Source: Burkholderia sp. Leaf177
GTDB lineage: Bacteria; Pseudomonadota; Gammaproteobacteria; Burkholderiales; Burkholderiaceae
Length of the DNA: 64,000 nt
Direction: 5' to 3'
Assembly: GCF_001424345.1 (NCBI RefSeq)
Contig: NZ_LMPF01000001.1
Coordinates: forward strand, 141,751-205,750
How positions within the stretch are numbered: the stretch's first letter is position 1; the number at the start of each line of letters is the position of its first letter. Positions 1 to 8,709 of this stretch are shown piece after piece. The notes beneath the pieces were generated by a model that was not told the origin of the DNA, ran no database searches, and saw nothing but the letters and a program-made list of their open reading frames with translations. Position numbers and translations under genes: made by a program.

Positions 1-483
1 TGCAATATGTACTTTATTTCTCGTCTGCATTCCGCAATATCGTAAGACTTTCACATTTGGAAAATCATTGCAATGAAAAATTACACTTCTACCGATTTTG
101 AAGTGGATCATCAGATTTATGCAGGATTTTGTTTCACACATACATCCAGGCATTCGCGCCTATGACGCCCTTTATAGCCAGCAGTTATCTCTGATAGAAG
201 CGTGAGAACGTTTAAGACGGTTGCTTTTTCCGATCATACGAGCGTGTAAAAATTCGAAAACTTTGCTCGAATGAGGTATTGGTATCGATACCGCATGCGT
301 TACAGAGCAGTGACTATAAGGAGTTCAAACCCGGGTTATCAGTATCTTGACAAGTGTTGCCGGGAGACATGCGGATGTGTCAATTAACTTCCGGGATAAT
401 AATCGATTTAACTGAATTGTTAATTCAAAGGCATTGCGGTATTTGATCGTTGCAAATCGATATTCAATCGAGGCGATAATTTC
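1..483. other. Intergenic, A+T-rich leader of the antiporter pair
   Basis: No convincing gene is seen on either strand. The stretch is visibly richer in A+T than the rest of the window. It holds a perfect 12-nt palindrome GGTATCGATACC at 281-292, the kind of site a dimeric repressor could use, but no regulator gene lies nearby to match it. A purine-rich ribosome binding site (GAGG, about 471-474) precedes the ATG at 484. The gene that ends to the left of the window is not visible. Confidence 0.4.
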
Positions 484-2166
484 ATGATCTGGAACCTGTT
501 GGCGCGTCAGCCCGAAATTGCCTTATTCGCTAGTCTGGCTATTGGATTTTTCATTGGTTCTTTCAAGTTGGGTCCCATTCAGTTGGGCGGTGTGTGCGGA
601 ACGCTGATCGTCGCCTTGATACTCGGACAAAGCGGTGCGCGGCTTTCTCCGGATTTGAAAAACATCGCCTTTGCACTGTTTATTTTCGCGCTTGGTTTCA
701 CCGGCGGGCCGCAATTCTTCGCCAATATTGGAAGAGGCTGGCGGTATGGGCTTTTGTCGATTGTGGAAATCATCGTCGTGCTTGGACTCGTGCTCGGCGC
801 CGTGGCGTTGTTCAAGCTGGATCGCGGAACCGCCGCCGGCCTGCTCGCGGGCGCCGCGACGGAATCCGCTGTAGTCGGCACGGCCTCCGAAGCCATCGGC
901 AAACTGGCTCTGCCTGCCGCGGAGATCGCGCGGCTGCAGGCAAATATTGTCACTGCGTATAGCGTCAGTTACCTGTTCGGGCTCGTCACCATCGTCCTGT
1001 TCACCAGCCAGATCGCGCCGTTGATGTTGCGCGTGAACCTACGCGACGAGGCCGAGCGCCTGTGGCGGACGCTCGGCGGCGACAGCGCGCTCGGGGAAGG
1101 GCAACGGCTCGCGGCGCCCTCGCTCGTGGCGCGTGAAGTGCGCGTGACGAACGCGGCCCAGATGCGGGTCGATGCATTGGAACAGCAGTTCGGCAACGAG
1201 ATCACGGTTGGGCGCGTGGTGCGTGGCCGCGCGATAGTCAAGGCGCAACCGGGTCTGGTTCTGAGGCGCGATGACCGGATCGTGATCGGCGGCCGGCGTG
1301 CGGTGCTGGTGGAAGCGCTGCCATCGATTGGCGAGGAAGTCACGGGCAGCGACGTGGCCGACGTCTACGCCGAAACGCTCGATGTCATGCTCACCCGGCG
1401 CGAGGCACATGGCTTGACGGTTGCGCAAGTGCGCGCCCGCGCCACGGCAGCCGATGGTCACGGCGTCTACATCGCGGCCGTCACGCGTCTGGACAGCACG
1501 ATCCCGGCGCTGCCCGGAACGGAGTTGCATCGCGGTGATGTACTGACGCTGATCGGCGCGCCCGAAGACGTCCGGCGCGGCGCGGCGAAGCTGGGTTACA
1601 TCGTGCAGGCAACGATCAAGACCGACTTCGTGTTCCTCGGCATTGGCGTGATCCTCGGGATTCTGATTGGACATCTGAGCGCGCGGCTGGGCGATATCCA
1701 GATCGCGCTCGGCACGGGCGGCGGCTGTCTGCTGTCCGGCTTGCTGTTCGGCTGGATCCGATCGCGCTTTCCGGTGATCGGCTCGCTGCCTTCGGCCGCG
1801 GCGCAAGTGCTCAAGGATCTCGGCTTGTGCACGTTTATCGCGGCGGTGGGTCTTGGCGCCGGCGCCGATGCAATTCGCCTTATCCGCGAGTACGGCATTG
1901 CCTTGCCGCTCGCCGGTGTTGTCATCACGCTCGGGCCGGCGCTGATGTCTCTCGTGATCGGACGATGGCTGTTGAAACTCGAAGTGCCCATGTTGCTGGG
2001 CGCGATCGCAGGCCAGCAATGCAGCACGCCTGCAATAAGCGCACTTGTCGGCGTGACGGGAAACGCAACACCTGTTATTGGTTACACGATCACGTATGCA
2101 TTGTCGAACGTGCTGCTGCCGCTGATGGGTCCGTTGATAGTCGGGCTCGCCGGCAAGCTCGGATAA
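484..2166 (+). CDS. AspT/YidE-family antiporter, first of two tandem copies
   Basis: A 560-residue inner-membrane transporter of the aspartate:alanine exchanger (AAE) family. The layout is typical: an N-terminal block of hydrophobic helices (about residues 10-175), two soluble RCK_C/TrkA-C type domains in the middle (about 205-290 and 295-375), then a C-terminal membrane block (about 380-560). The two membrane halves resemble each other, with Gly-rich GxxxGxLxxGLxxG-like stretches (for example around GTGGGCLLSGLLFGW). Characterised AspT proteins swap aspartate for alanine and are about the same length. The ATG at 484 follows a GAGG box. The next gene starts 84 nt after the stop and is a paralogue. 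No aspartate decarboxylase is visible beside it, so the substrate is open; family assignment is firm. Confidence 0.85.
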   Translation: MIWNLLARQPEIALFASLAIGFFIGSFKLGPIQLGGVCGTLIVALILGQSGARLSPDLKNIAFALFIFALGFTGGPQFFANIGRGWRYGLLSIVEIIVVLGLVLGAVALFKLDRGTAAGLLAGAATESAVVGTASEAIGKLALPAAEIARLQANIVTAYSVSYLFGLVTIVLFTSQIAPLMLRVNLRDEAERLWRTLGGDSALGEGQRLAAPSLVAREVRVTNAAQMRVDALEQQFGNEITVGRVVRGRAIVKAQPGLVLRRDDRIVIGGRRAVLVEALPSIGEEVTGSDVADVYAETLDVMLTRREAHGLTVAQVRARATAADGHGVYIAAVTRLDSTIPALPGTELHRGDVLTLIGAPEDVRRGAAKLGYIVQATIKTDFVFLGIGVILGILIGHLSARLGDIQIALGTGGGCLLSGLLFGWIRSRFPVIGSLPSAAAQVLKDLGLCTFIAAVGLGAGADAIRLIREYGIALPLAGVVITLGPALMSLVIGRWLLKLEVPMLLGAIAGQQCSTPAISALVGVTGNATPVIGYTITYALSNVLLPLMGPLIVGLAGKLG

Positions 2167-2250
2167 CAAGCCTGGAAATCGCCTTGAAGCGCGAATCGGC
2201 ACGCGCTGACCAGGAAGGTCGGACGGGAACACAAATCTAGCGAGGGCATC

Positions 2251-3972
2251 ATGGAATGGATACATCAGATTCTCACGAAGTCTCCGGAAATTGCGCTCTT
2301 CCTGTCGCTTGCGGCGGGGTATTTCATCGGCCAGATCAATTTTGGGAAATTCCAGCTAGGCGGCGTTGGCGGCTCGTTGCTGGCCGCCGTGGTCATCAGC
2401 CAGTTCGGCGTGCAGATCGATAACGGCGTGAAGTCCGTGATGTTCGCCATCTTCATCTATGCAGTCGGTTACGACTCGGGCCCGCAGTTTTTCAATTCCT
2501 TGTCGCGCAAGACGCTTCGCGAGATCGCGATGGCCGTGTTTCTCGCGGTATCCGCGCTTATCACCGTGCTCATCTGCGCGAAGCTCTTCGGGCTGAACAA
2601 GGGCATTGCGGCTGGACTGGCCGGCGGCGCGCTGACGCAATCGGCGATCATCGGTACTGCGGGCGATGCCATCGCGCGCCTCGGCTTGCCTGTCGCCGAA
2701 ACCAAGTCGCTGCAATCCGATGTCGCCATTGCCTACGCCGTGACCTACGTGTTCGGCTCGCTCGGTGCGATCATCGTGTGCGTCAACATCCTGCCGAAGT
2801 TCATGGGGCAAGGCTTGAGAGAAGCTGCGGTCGAAGCCGAGAAGAGCTTGCTCGGCGGGACCACCGCGCGCGGGCCGGGCCAGACGGCGGCGTTGCCGGA
2901 ACTCGTCGGACGCGCGTATCGGATAACCGGAAACAATGCGGCAGGCGTGGTCACCGGAACGGGTGGCGGAGCAGGCCGGACAGTTGCCGAAATCGAGCTG
3001 GCCGGATCGGACATGATTACCATCGAGCGGATCAGGCGTGCCGGCAAGCCGCTCGAACCGCGTCCCGACGTGATGCTGCAAGTCGATGACGTCGTGCTCG
3101 TAGTCGGACGACGCGAGGTGATGGTCGCGACGGCGCCGAACATTGGCGAAGAAGTGTCGGATACGGACGGCATCAGCGTCGTGATGCAGAACCGGCAAGG
3201 CGTCTTCACGCGCAAGGGCATGAATCACATGACGATTGCCGCGGTACGCACGACGGTCGATCGCGACCTGCGCCACGGCGTTTTCCTGCAGGAAATCAGG
3301 CGCGCTGACCAGCCGCTGCCGATCCTGCCCGAAACCCAGCTCGAACACGGCGATGTGATCACTTTCTACGGTTCGCCGCAGGACACAAAACGCGCCGTCG
3401 ACGCAGCCGGTTACGAACTCCCCGTCACTAACAAGACCGACTTCATTTATATGGGCGTCGGGATTGTGCTCGGTTTGCTGATTGGTTTGATCGTGGTGAA
3501 TGTGGGCGGTGTGCCATTGACGCTGGGTTCGGGCGGCGGCTGCCTGCTCGCGGGGTTGCTGTTTGGCTGGATGCGCGGCAAGCATCCGATGTACGGCGTG
3601 ATGCCATCGGCGGCATCGCAATTGATGAAAGATTTCGGACTTGCCGCGTTCGTGGCCGCGGTTGGTTTGAACTCGGGATTGCAGGCCGTGGTGACGGTAA
3701 AACAAAGCGGCATGACCATCTTTTTGTTGGGCGTGGTCGTGACCGTACTGCCGCTCATTCTGACGATGATCTTCGGTCGCTACGTCCTCAAGTACAACAA
3801 TGCCGCGCTGCTGGCGGGTGCGCTGACCGGTTCGCGCAGTGCAAATCCTGCGTTTGGCGCGTTGCTGGACAAAACGGAAAGCGCTGTTCCCACTGTGCCG
3901 TTCGCGATCACGTACGCGCTGGCCAACGTCTTGCTGACGTTGCTGGGACCGCTGCTGGTCGGTCTGGTCTAA
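2251..3972 (+). CDS. AspT/YidE-family antiporter, second tandem copy
   Basis: A 573-residue paralogue of the preceding gene with the same plan: N-terminal membrane helices to about residue 185, two RCK_C-like domains (about 205-300 and 305-390), and a C-terminal membrane block. The N-termini of both proteins share the pattern PEIALF.SLA.G.FIG, showing they come from a duplication. A GAGG ribosome binding site precedes the ATG. The central region carries an extra Gly-rich insertion (around VTGTGGGAGRT) that the first copy lacks. With an 84-nt gap and the same direction, the two are probably co-transcribed; they could form a heteromeric carrier or have different substrates. The substrate is not readable from sequence. 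Confidence 0.85.
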   Translation: MEWIHQILTKSPEIALFLSLAAGYFIGQINFGKFQLGGVGGSLLAAVVISQFGVQIDNGVKSVMFAIFIYAVGYDSGPQFFNSLSRKTLREIAMAVFLAVSALITVLICAKLFGLNKGIAAGLAGGALTQSAIIGTAGDAIARLGLPVAETKSLQSDVAIAYAVTYVFGSLGAIIVCVNILPKFMGQGLREAAVEAEKSLLGGTTARGPGQTAALPELVGRAYRITGNNAAGVVTGTGGGAGRTVAEIELAGSDMITIERIRRAGKPLEPRPDVMLQVDDVVLVVGRREVMVATAPNIGEEVSDTDGISVVMQNRQGVFTRKGMNHMTIAAVRTTVDRDLRHGVFLQEIRRADQPLPILPETQLEHGDVITFYGSPQDTKRAVDAAGYELPVTNKTDFIYMGVGIVLGLLIGLIVVNVGGVPLTLGSGGGCLLAGLLFGWMRGKHPMYGVMPSAASQLMKDFGLAAFVAAVGLNSGLQAVVTVKQSGMTIFLLGVVVTVLPLILTMIFGRYVLKYNNAALLAGALTGSRSANPAFGALLDKTESAVPTVPFAITYALANVLLTLLGPLLVGLV

Positions 3973-3977
3973 AAAAC

Positions 3978-4014
3978 GCGTGAAGGCAAGCTGAAAATGG
4001 GCGTGCCTTCGCGC
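3978..4014 (+). terminator. Possible stem-loop after the antiporter pair
   Basis: GCGTGAAGGCA (3978-3988) can pair with TGCCTTCGCGC (4004-4014) with one wobble position. No clear T-run follows, so this is at best a weak terminator. Confidence 0.3.
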
Positions 4015-4081
4015 GATGAAAAGTTGAACTGCGACGCTCATCCCGAGCCCAACCAGACTTCGAGACTGAGTGAGACTTCCG

Positions 4082-4927
4082 ATGACATCAAAGCAAAAAA
4101 CAGTTCAATTGCCGTCTGGTGAACAGATTCCCGCGTTGGGTCAGGGAACGTGGGAGATGGGTGAAAAATCGCGTGTGCGCGCCGATGAAATCAAGGCGTT
4201 GCAAACCGGCGTGGACTTGAGACTGACGTTAATCGATACGGCGGAAATGTATGGCGATGGGGACAGTGAAAAGCTCATTGCCGAGGCGTTGGGACATCGG
4301 CGGAATGATCTGTTTATTGTCAGCAAGGTTTATCCGCACAACGGCAGTGAATCCGGCGTTAAGGCGGCATGTGAACGCAGCTTGAAGCGTTTGCAGACAG
4401 ATCGAATCGACTTGTATTTGCTGCATTGGCGTGGCGGAGAAGATCTGGAGGGCGTAATTGCCGGATTCGAGAATCTCGTTTCGGCCGGCAAGATCCGTCA
4501 CTGGGGCGTGAGCAATTTCGACACAGACGACATGGTCGAACTTTTTGCGCTTGAAGGCGGTAACCGCTGTGCGACTAACCAGATCCTTTACAACGTTGCG
4601 CGCCGCGGTCCCGAGTTCGATCTTTTACCTTGGATGCGTGAGCGGAGCATGCCTGCGATGGCGTACAGCCCGGTCGATCATTCGCGCTTGCCAAAACACA
4701 GCGTCCTCAACGATATAGCCGCCGCACGCAACGTTTCCCCGATGCAAATCGCGCTTACGTGGGTGTTACAACAACCTCAAGTCCTGGCGATCCCGAAGGC
4801 GTCCACTGTGGCGCATGTCCGGGAAAACGCGGCGGCGCGGGACATGGAGTTATCGGCGGAGGAAAGGGCTCAAATCGATGCGCATTTCAAACCGCCGAAA
4901 TCAAAGCGGCCGCTGGAAATGCTTTAA
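4082..4927 (+). CDS. Aldo/keto reductase
   Basis: A 281-residue cytoplasmic NAD(P)H-dependent oxidoreductase with the AKR barrel fold. Visible landmarks are LIDTAEMYGDG (active-site Asp and Tyr), SKVYPHNG (active-site Lys), LYLLHWRG (active-site His) and the cofactor-binding C-terminal stretch IPKAS followed by HVRENAAA. The substrate cannot be named. The frame is open from a GTG at 4070, but the ATG at 4082 gives the usual short N-terminus before the first beta strand (VQLPSGEQIPALGQG). It stands alone, 109 nt after the second antiporter, and is followed by a non-coding gap. Confidence 0.85.
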   Translation: MTSKQKTVQLPSGEQIPALGQGTWEMGEKSRVRADEIKALQTGVDLRLTLIDTAEMYGDGDSEKLIAEALGHRRNDLFIVSKVYPHNGSESGVKAACERSLKRLQTDRIDLYLLHWRGGEDLEGVIAGFENLVSAGKIRHWGVSNFDTDDMVELFALEGGNRCATNQILYNVARRGPEFDLLPWMRERSMPAMAYSPVDHSRLPKHSVLNDIAAARNVSPMQIALTWVLQQPQVLAIPKASTVAHVRENAAARDMELSAEERAQIDAHFKPPKSKRPLEML

Positions 4928-5271
4928 GCCGCGAATTTAATAGCGTTGCGTTAGCCAACGAGCGTAAGAACTTGCCCGAGACCACTGGTGGCGAAGCGTG
5001 TGGATGTAGGGATACGGAGGGGAAGGGTTTCAACTGTGCGGCGTTATGCGCCGAGGGTGCTTCTTGCGTGCCACACAATTAAAACTGCACGCTGTGGACA
5101 CTTAAGAATTAGCGGTTGGGAGGCGTTTTCTTTGCTTCGTTTCTTTGTCGCCGAAGGACCAAGAAATGAAGTCCCGCCACGGACAGTGGCTAACAGTGCT
5201 AAAGAGAACAGAAAACAAGAAACCCGCGAAGACCCAAGCAGCAGCACCCTGACCACCACCAAAAAAACCCC
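4928..5271. other. Non-coding gap between convergent genes
   Basis: No credible gene; open frames here lack family resemblance and ribosome binding sites. It separates the plus-strand aldo/keto reductase from the minus-strand Rap1a-like gene. The right half holds an imperfect inverted repeat (5135-5171, listed separately) of the dispersed intergenic type common in Burkholderia. Confidence 0.5.
5135..5171. repeat. Imperfect inverted repeat, Burkholderia-type intergenic element
   Basis: CTTCGTTTCTTTGTC (5135-5149) pairs with GACCAAGAAATGAAG (5157-5171), 13 of 15 positions matching, around a 7-nt loop. Very similar CTTTCTTTG/CAAAGAAAG hairpins recur between genes in Burkholderia genomes. Its copy number elsewhere cannot be judged here; only this one clear copy was found in the window. 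Confidence 0.45.
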
Positions 5272-5694
5272 TCACATACACCCATGATGCGAATGCACGG
5301 ACCCCAAAACCGCGACCTCGGCCGGCGTCCGTTTCAACGCATCTTCATCGACTTGTTTCGCATCGGCGAGAAACTCGTCCACCATCGTAGAAACTGGCGT
5401 ATTAGTCAAACATAGCGAAACCGCTTGCGTCTCATTAGGATTCAACTGCGAGTGCTGTCCAAGAAACAGCACCCCATATTGATACCCTCGCACGATCCCT
5501 CGCACTGCGCCGATACATTGCCCTAACGCTGCGTTATCGCCTTTTTGGGCGCATTCCTGCGCGAGTGTATAAGCTGAAAAACTCGGATCGACGGAAGGTG
5601 TTTGCGGCGCTGCCTGCTGCGCGTGGGCCAAAGAACCAGCCCCAAACAATGCAACTGCAACAGGCACAAAAGCCGCGAAGAAATTAAGTTTCAT
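5272..5694 (-). CDS. Small secreted Rap1a/Tai-like protein
   Basis: A 140-residue protein starting MKLNFFAAF, with a classic Sec signal peptide ending at about AHA-QQ (residue 26). The mature part contains paired cysteines (AQECAQ, GQCIGAVRGIVRGYQYG, VSLCLTN) and the small helical pattern seen in the Rap1a/Tai family, whose studied members are periplasmic immunity proteins against type VI effectors in Serratia. No effector or type VI gene is nearby, so an immunity role is not supported by context. An upstream in-frame extension to 5772 has no signal-peptide logic and is rejected. It lies 85 nt downstream of the ABC transporter genes and may be read with them. Confidence 0.6.
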   Translation of the reverse strand: MKLNFFAAFVPVAVALFGAGSLAHAQQAAPQTPSVDPSFSAYTLAQECAQKGDNAALGQCIGAVRGIVRGYQYGVLFLGQHSQLNPNETQAVSLCLTNTPVSTMVDEFLADAKQVDEDALKRTPAEVAVLGSVHSHHGCM

Positions 5695-5779
5695 GTTGTA
5701 ACCCTCGTGTCGGACGATGAACACGATAAGAGGTGACGCACGACGATTGGTTCCATCGGCAATCAGCATCAAGCCCCGC

Positions 5780-7852
5780 TCACCCGACCTTCTGCAATTG
5801 CTTCAACTCTTCCAGCGGAATATGACAACGAATCCGATGCCCATTCGCGGCATCGACGTACGGTGGTTCCTGCTGCTCGCACACAGCGCCAATCTTCCTC
5901 GGACATCGCGTATGAAACACGCAACCCGAAGGTGGATTCGCCGCGCTCGGCAATTCGCCCGATAAACGGATCCGCTCCCGCGCAATGCTTGCTCCATCGA
6001 GCGCCGGCACCGACGACAACAGCGCTTCCGTATAAGGATGATGCGGACCATCGAAGACATCGGCGGCGCGGCCGATTTCCATCAGCCGTCCGAGATACAG
6101 CACCGCGATCCGGTCAGACAGATACCGCACCACATGCAGATCGTGCGAGATGAAAACGTAGCTCACGCCGCGCTCGCGCTGCAGGTCGGCGAGCAGATTC
6201 AGGATCGCGGCCTGCACGGAAACGTCGAGCGCGGACGTGGGTTCATCGCAGACGACCACGCGTGGATCGCCTGCAAAAGCACGCGCAATCGCGACACGCT
6301 GTTTCAAGCCGCCGGACAACTGCTGCGTGCGCGAGCTCAGATACCGCTCGGGCAATCGCACGGCGGCGGTCAGCGATTGCAGACGCGCTTCTTTCGCGGC
6401 GCCGCGCAACGCGCCCAGTTTCGACAACGACCGCGCGATCAGCCGCCGCACCGAATGCGCGCGGTTCAACGCCGAATCCGGATTCTGGAACACGATCTGC
6501 AGCGACTTCACTTGTTCGTCATTGCGGCTCGTGACGCGCGGCGGCAGCGTGGCGCCATCGAGTTCAATGGAACCGCCTTCGTCCGGCGACAACAAGCCGA
6601 GCAGGAGCTTCGCAAGCGTCGTTTTACCGCTGCCCGATTCACCCACGAGGCCGAGCGTTTCGCCGAGCGCGAGTTCCATCGATACATCGTGAACAGCGCG
6701 TATGGATTCCCCGCCGACATTGAACGTCTTCGATAAACCCACCGCCCGCAACGCGATAGCCGTCTCATCTCGCTCGACACGCTTGCTCAACACCTCGGGC
6801 GTCGCGCGTGGCAATTCGGTTGCGCGCTCGTGGTAATGGCATCGCGACATCTGGTCGCCGTGAGCGGCCTGAACGCGATAAGGCGGCGGCGCTTCGCGAT
6901 GACAACGCTCATCGGCCAGCTTGCAACGCTGTGCATAGATGCACCCTTGCGTCACGGTTCCCGGCAGCGGCAGCGAGCCCGGAATGGTGTCCAGGCGGCC
7001 CGTGTCCTTGCTGCGCCCCGTGGTCGGCAGGCAGCGCAACAGCCCGACCGTGTACGGATGCCGTGGCTTGGCGAATACATCTTGCGTTGCACCTTCCTCG
7101 ACCAATTTCCCTGCATACAGCACGCCGACGCGATCGCACATGCGCCCGATCACCGCGAGGTTATGGCTGATGAAAAGCACCGCCGTGCCGAGTTCCTCGC
7201 GCAGTTGCGCGATCAGGTCGAGCACTTCGGCTTCCACGGTGGCGTCGAGCCCGGTCGTGGGTTCATCGAGGATCAGCAGTTCCGGGTTGCATGCAAGCGC
7301 CATGGCAATTACCACGCGCTGTTGCATGCCGCCCGACAACTGATGCGGGTAACTTTCCATCACGCGTTCGGGCGACGAAATGCGCACGCGCCGCAGGATA
7401 TCGATAGTGCGTTCCAGCGCCTCGCTGACCGACGACCCCGCTAGTTCGAACGCCTCCGACACTTGCCGCGCGATCGTCAGCGATGGATTCAGCGCGCGGC
7501 CCGGGTCCTGATACACCATCGATACCGCGTTCGCACGCATGTTCCGCAACGCGTCGGCGTTCATCGAGGAAATGTCGTGTCCGGCGATGGAAATCTTGCC
7601 CGCCTTCACACGCCCGTTGCGCGGCAGATATCGCAGAACCGCGAGCGCGGCCGTGGACTTGCCGCAACCCGATTCGCCGACGAGCCCATACGCTTCGCCA
7701 CGTTTTACCCGCAGCGATATGTCTTGCAGGACTTCACGATCCCGCCCGCGCATGCGATATGCGACCGTCAATCCGACGATGGTCAGCGCATCGGTTTCGG
7801 CGCTTTTCGATCCATCGAAAATGGGGAAAGCGGATGGAGGCGGGCCGTTCAT
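5780..7852 (-). CDS. Fused peptide ABC transporter ATPase (DppD-DppF type)
   Basis: A 690-residue protein carrying two complete ABC ATPase domains of the oligopeptide/nickel class in one chain, instead of the usual DppD plus DppF pair. Domain 1 (about residues 20-340): Walker A GESGCGKST, signature LSGGMQQR, Walker B LLILDEPTTGLD. Domain 2 (about 365-690): Walker A GESGSGKTT, signature LSGGLKQR, Walker [13 protein letters not shown]. Each domain ends in the family's C-terminal oligopeptide extension with four cysteines (GCIYAQRC, ERC, SRC; and GCVFHTRC, AVC, IRC). The ATG at 7852 overlaps the permease stop by 4 nt, giving translational coupling; the much longer open frame upstream is a shadow of that permease gene. 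It powers peptide or similar solute uptake with the two permeases and the binding protein. Confidence 0.88.
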   Translation of the reverse strand: MNGPPPSAFPIFDGSKSAETDALTIVGLTVAYRMRGRDREVLQDISLRVKRGEAYGLVGESGCGKSTAALAVLRYLPRNGRVKAGKISIAGHDISSMNADALRNMRANAVSMVYQDPGRALNPSLTIARQVSEAFELAGSSVSEALERTIDILRRVRISSPERVMESYPHQLSGGMQQRVVIAMALACNPELLILDEPTTGLDATVEAEVLDLIAQLREELGTAVLFISHNLAVIGRMCDRVGVLYAGKLVEEGATQDVFAKPRHPYTVGLLRCLPTTGRSKDTGRLDTIPGSLPLPGTVTQGCIYAQRCKLADERCHREAPPPYRVQAAHGDQMSRCHYHERATELPRATPEVLSKRVERDETAIALRAVGLSKTFNVGGESIRAVHDVSMELALGETLGLVGESGSGKTTLAKLLLGLLSPDEGGSIELDGATLPPRVTSRNDEQVKSLQIVFQNPDSALNRAHSVRRLIARSLSKLGALRGAAKEARLQSLTAAVRLPERYLSSRTQQLSGGLKQRVAIARAFAGDPRVVVCDEPTSALDVSVQAAILNLLADLQRERGVSYVFISHDLHVVRYLSDRIAVLYLGRLMEIGRAADVFDGPHHPYTEALLSSVPALDGASIARERIRLSGELPSAANPPSGCVFHTRCPRKIGAVCEQQEPPYVDAANGHRIRCHIPLEELKQLQKVG

Positions 7853-8709
7853 CGGTCGAGGACTCCCTGAATGCCATCGGCGACGAGGTTCACGCCTACG
7901 ACCAGCGAGGCGATCGCGGCGGCATCGAACACGACCGTCCACCATGCGCCGCCTGCCATCAGCGTGTAGCACTCGGACAGCGCGAGACCCCAATCCGCCG
8001 ATGGCGGCTGAATCCCGAAGCCGAGAAACGACAGCGTCGCCACCGAGAAAATCGCGTAGCCGAGCCGCACGGTCGTCTCCACGATGATCGGTTGAAGCAC
8101 GTTCGGCAGAATTTCCGCGAACATGATGTAGAACGCGTTTTCGCCACGCAATTGCGCGGCGAGCACGTAGTCGAGGTTGCGTTCGGCGAACACGGCGGCA
8201 CGCACGGTGCGCGCGGTGATGGGCGTGAACGTGATGCCGATCACGAGAATCACGGTCAGGTTGCTCGCGCCCACGGCGGCGAGCGCGAGCAGGGCGACGA
8301 TCACGAGCGGCAGCGCAAGAACGGCGTCGATCAGGCGGCCGACCACGTTGTCCACCCAGCCATCGAAATAACCGACGATCAAGCCCACCGCCGTCCCCGC
8401 AACCGTGCCGAGCAGCGTCGCCAATGGCGCGATGGTCAGGATGTCGCGCGCGCCGACGATCACGCGCGCGAAGACATCGCGGCCGAGCTGATCGGTGCCG
8501 AACCAGTGCGTGCCGTCGGGTGGCGTGAGCGAATTGAGCGGATCGGACGCGTAGGGATCTTGCGGCACGACCCAATGTCCGCCGATTGCGCACGCGACCC
8601 AGAACAACAGGATCAGCGCGCCGGCCAGAAACGTGGGCGAGCGCAACAGCGCTTTCGTGCGTTCGTATTTTGGCGCCTTGTATGCCGGCGCGGCGGTCGT
8701 CGTGCTCAT
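7849..8709 (-). CDS. Peptide-type ABC transporter permease (DppC-like)
   Basis: A 286-residue inner-membrane permease. An N-terminal hydrophobic helix (about residues 28-50) is followed by the periplasmic motif PDGTHWFGTDQLGRDVFARV, typical of DppC/OppC, and then by about five more helices. The cytoplasmic coupling motif (EAA loop) lies near residues 185-205 (AAQLRGENAFYIMFAEILPN). It overlaps both neighbours by 4 nt, so the dppB-dppC-dppDF order is translationally coupled. Substrate is not evident from the permease. Confidence 0.88.
   Translation of the reverse strand: MSTTTAAPAYKAPKYERTKALLRSPTFLAGALILLFWVACAIGGHWVVPQDPYASDPLNSLTPPDGTHWFGTDQLGRDVFARVIVGARDILTIAPLATLLGTVAGTAVGLIVGYFDGWVDNVVGRLIDAVLALPLVIVALLALAAVGASNLTVILVIGITFTPITARTVRAAVFAERNLDYVLAAQLRGENAFYIMFAEILPNVLQPIIVETTVRLGYAIFSVATLSFLGFGIQPPSADWGLALSECYTLMAGGAWWTVVFDAAAIASLVVGVNLVADGIQGVLDR

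Noticed and set aside
1039..2265. Long antisense open frame within the first antiporter gene
   Set aside because: High G+C shadow frame; Arg/His/Gln-rich with no domain, overlapping a clear transporter gene completely. The same holds for other long antisense frames in fusA, clpA, ileS and the hut genes.
5780..8593. 937-residue open frame covering the ATPase and part of the permease gene
   Set aside because: Residues before the ATG at 7852 are Arg-rich, without family match, and are read in the wrong frame of the DppC-like permease gene.
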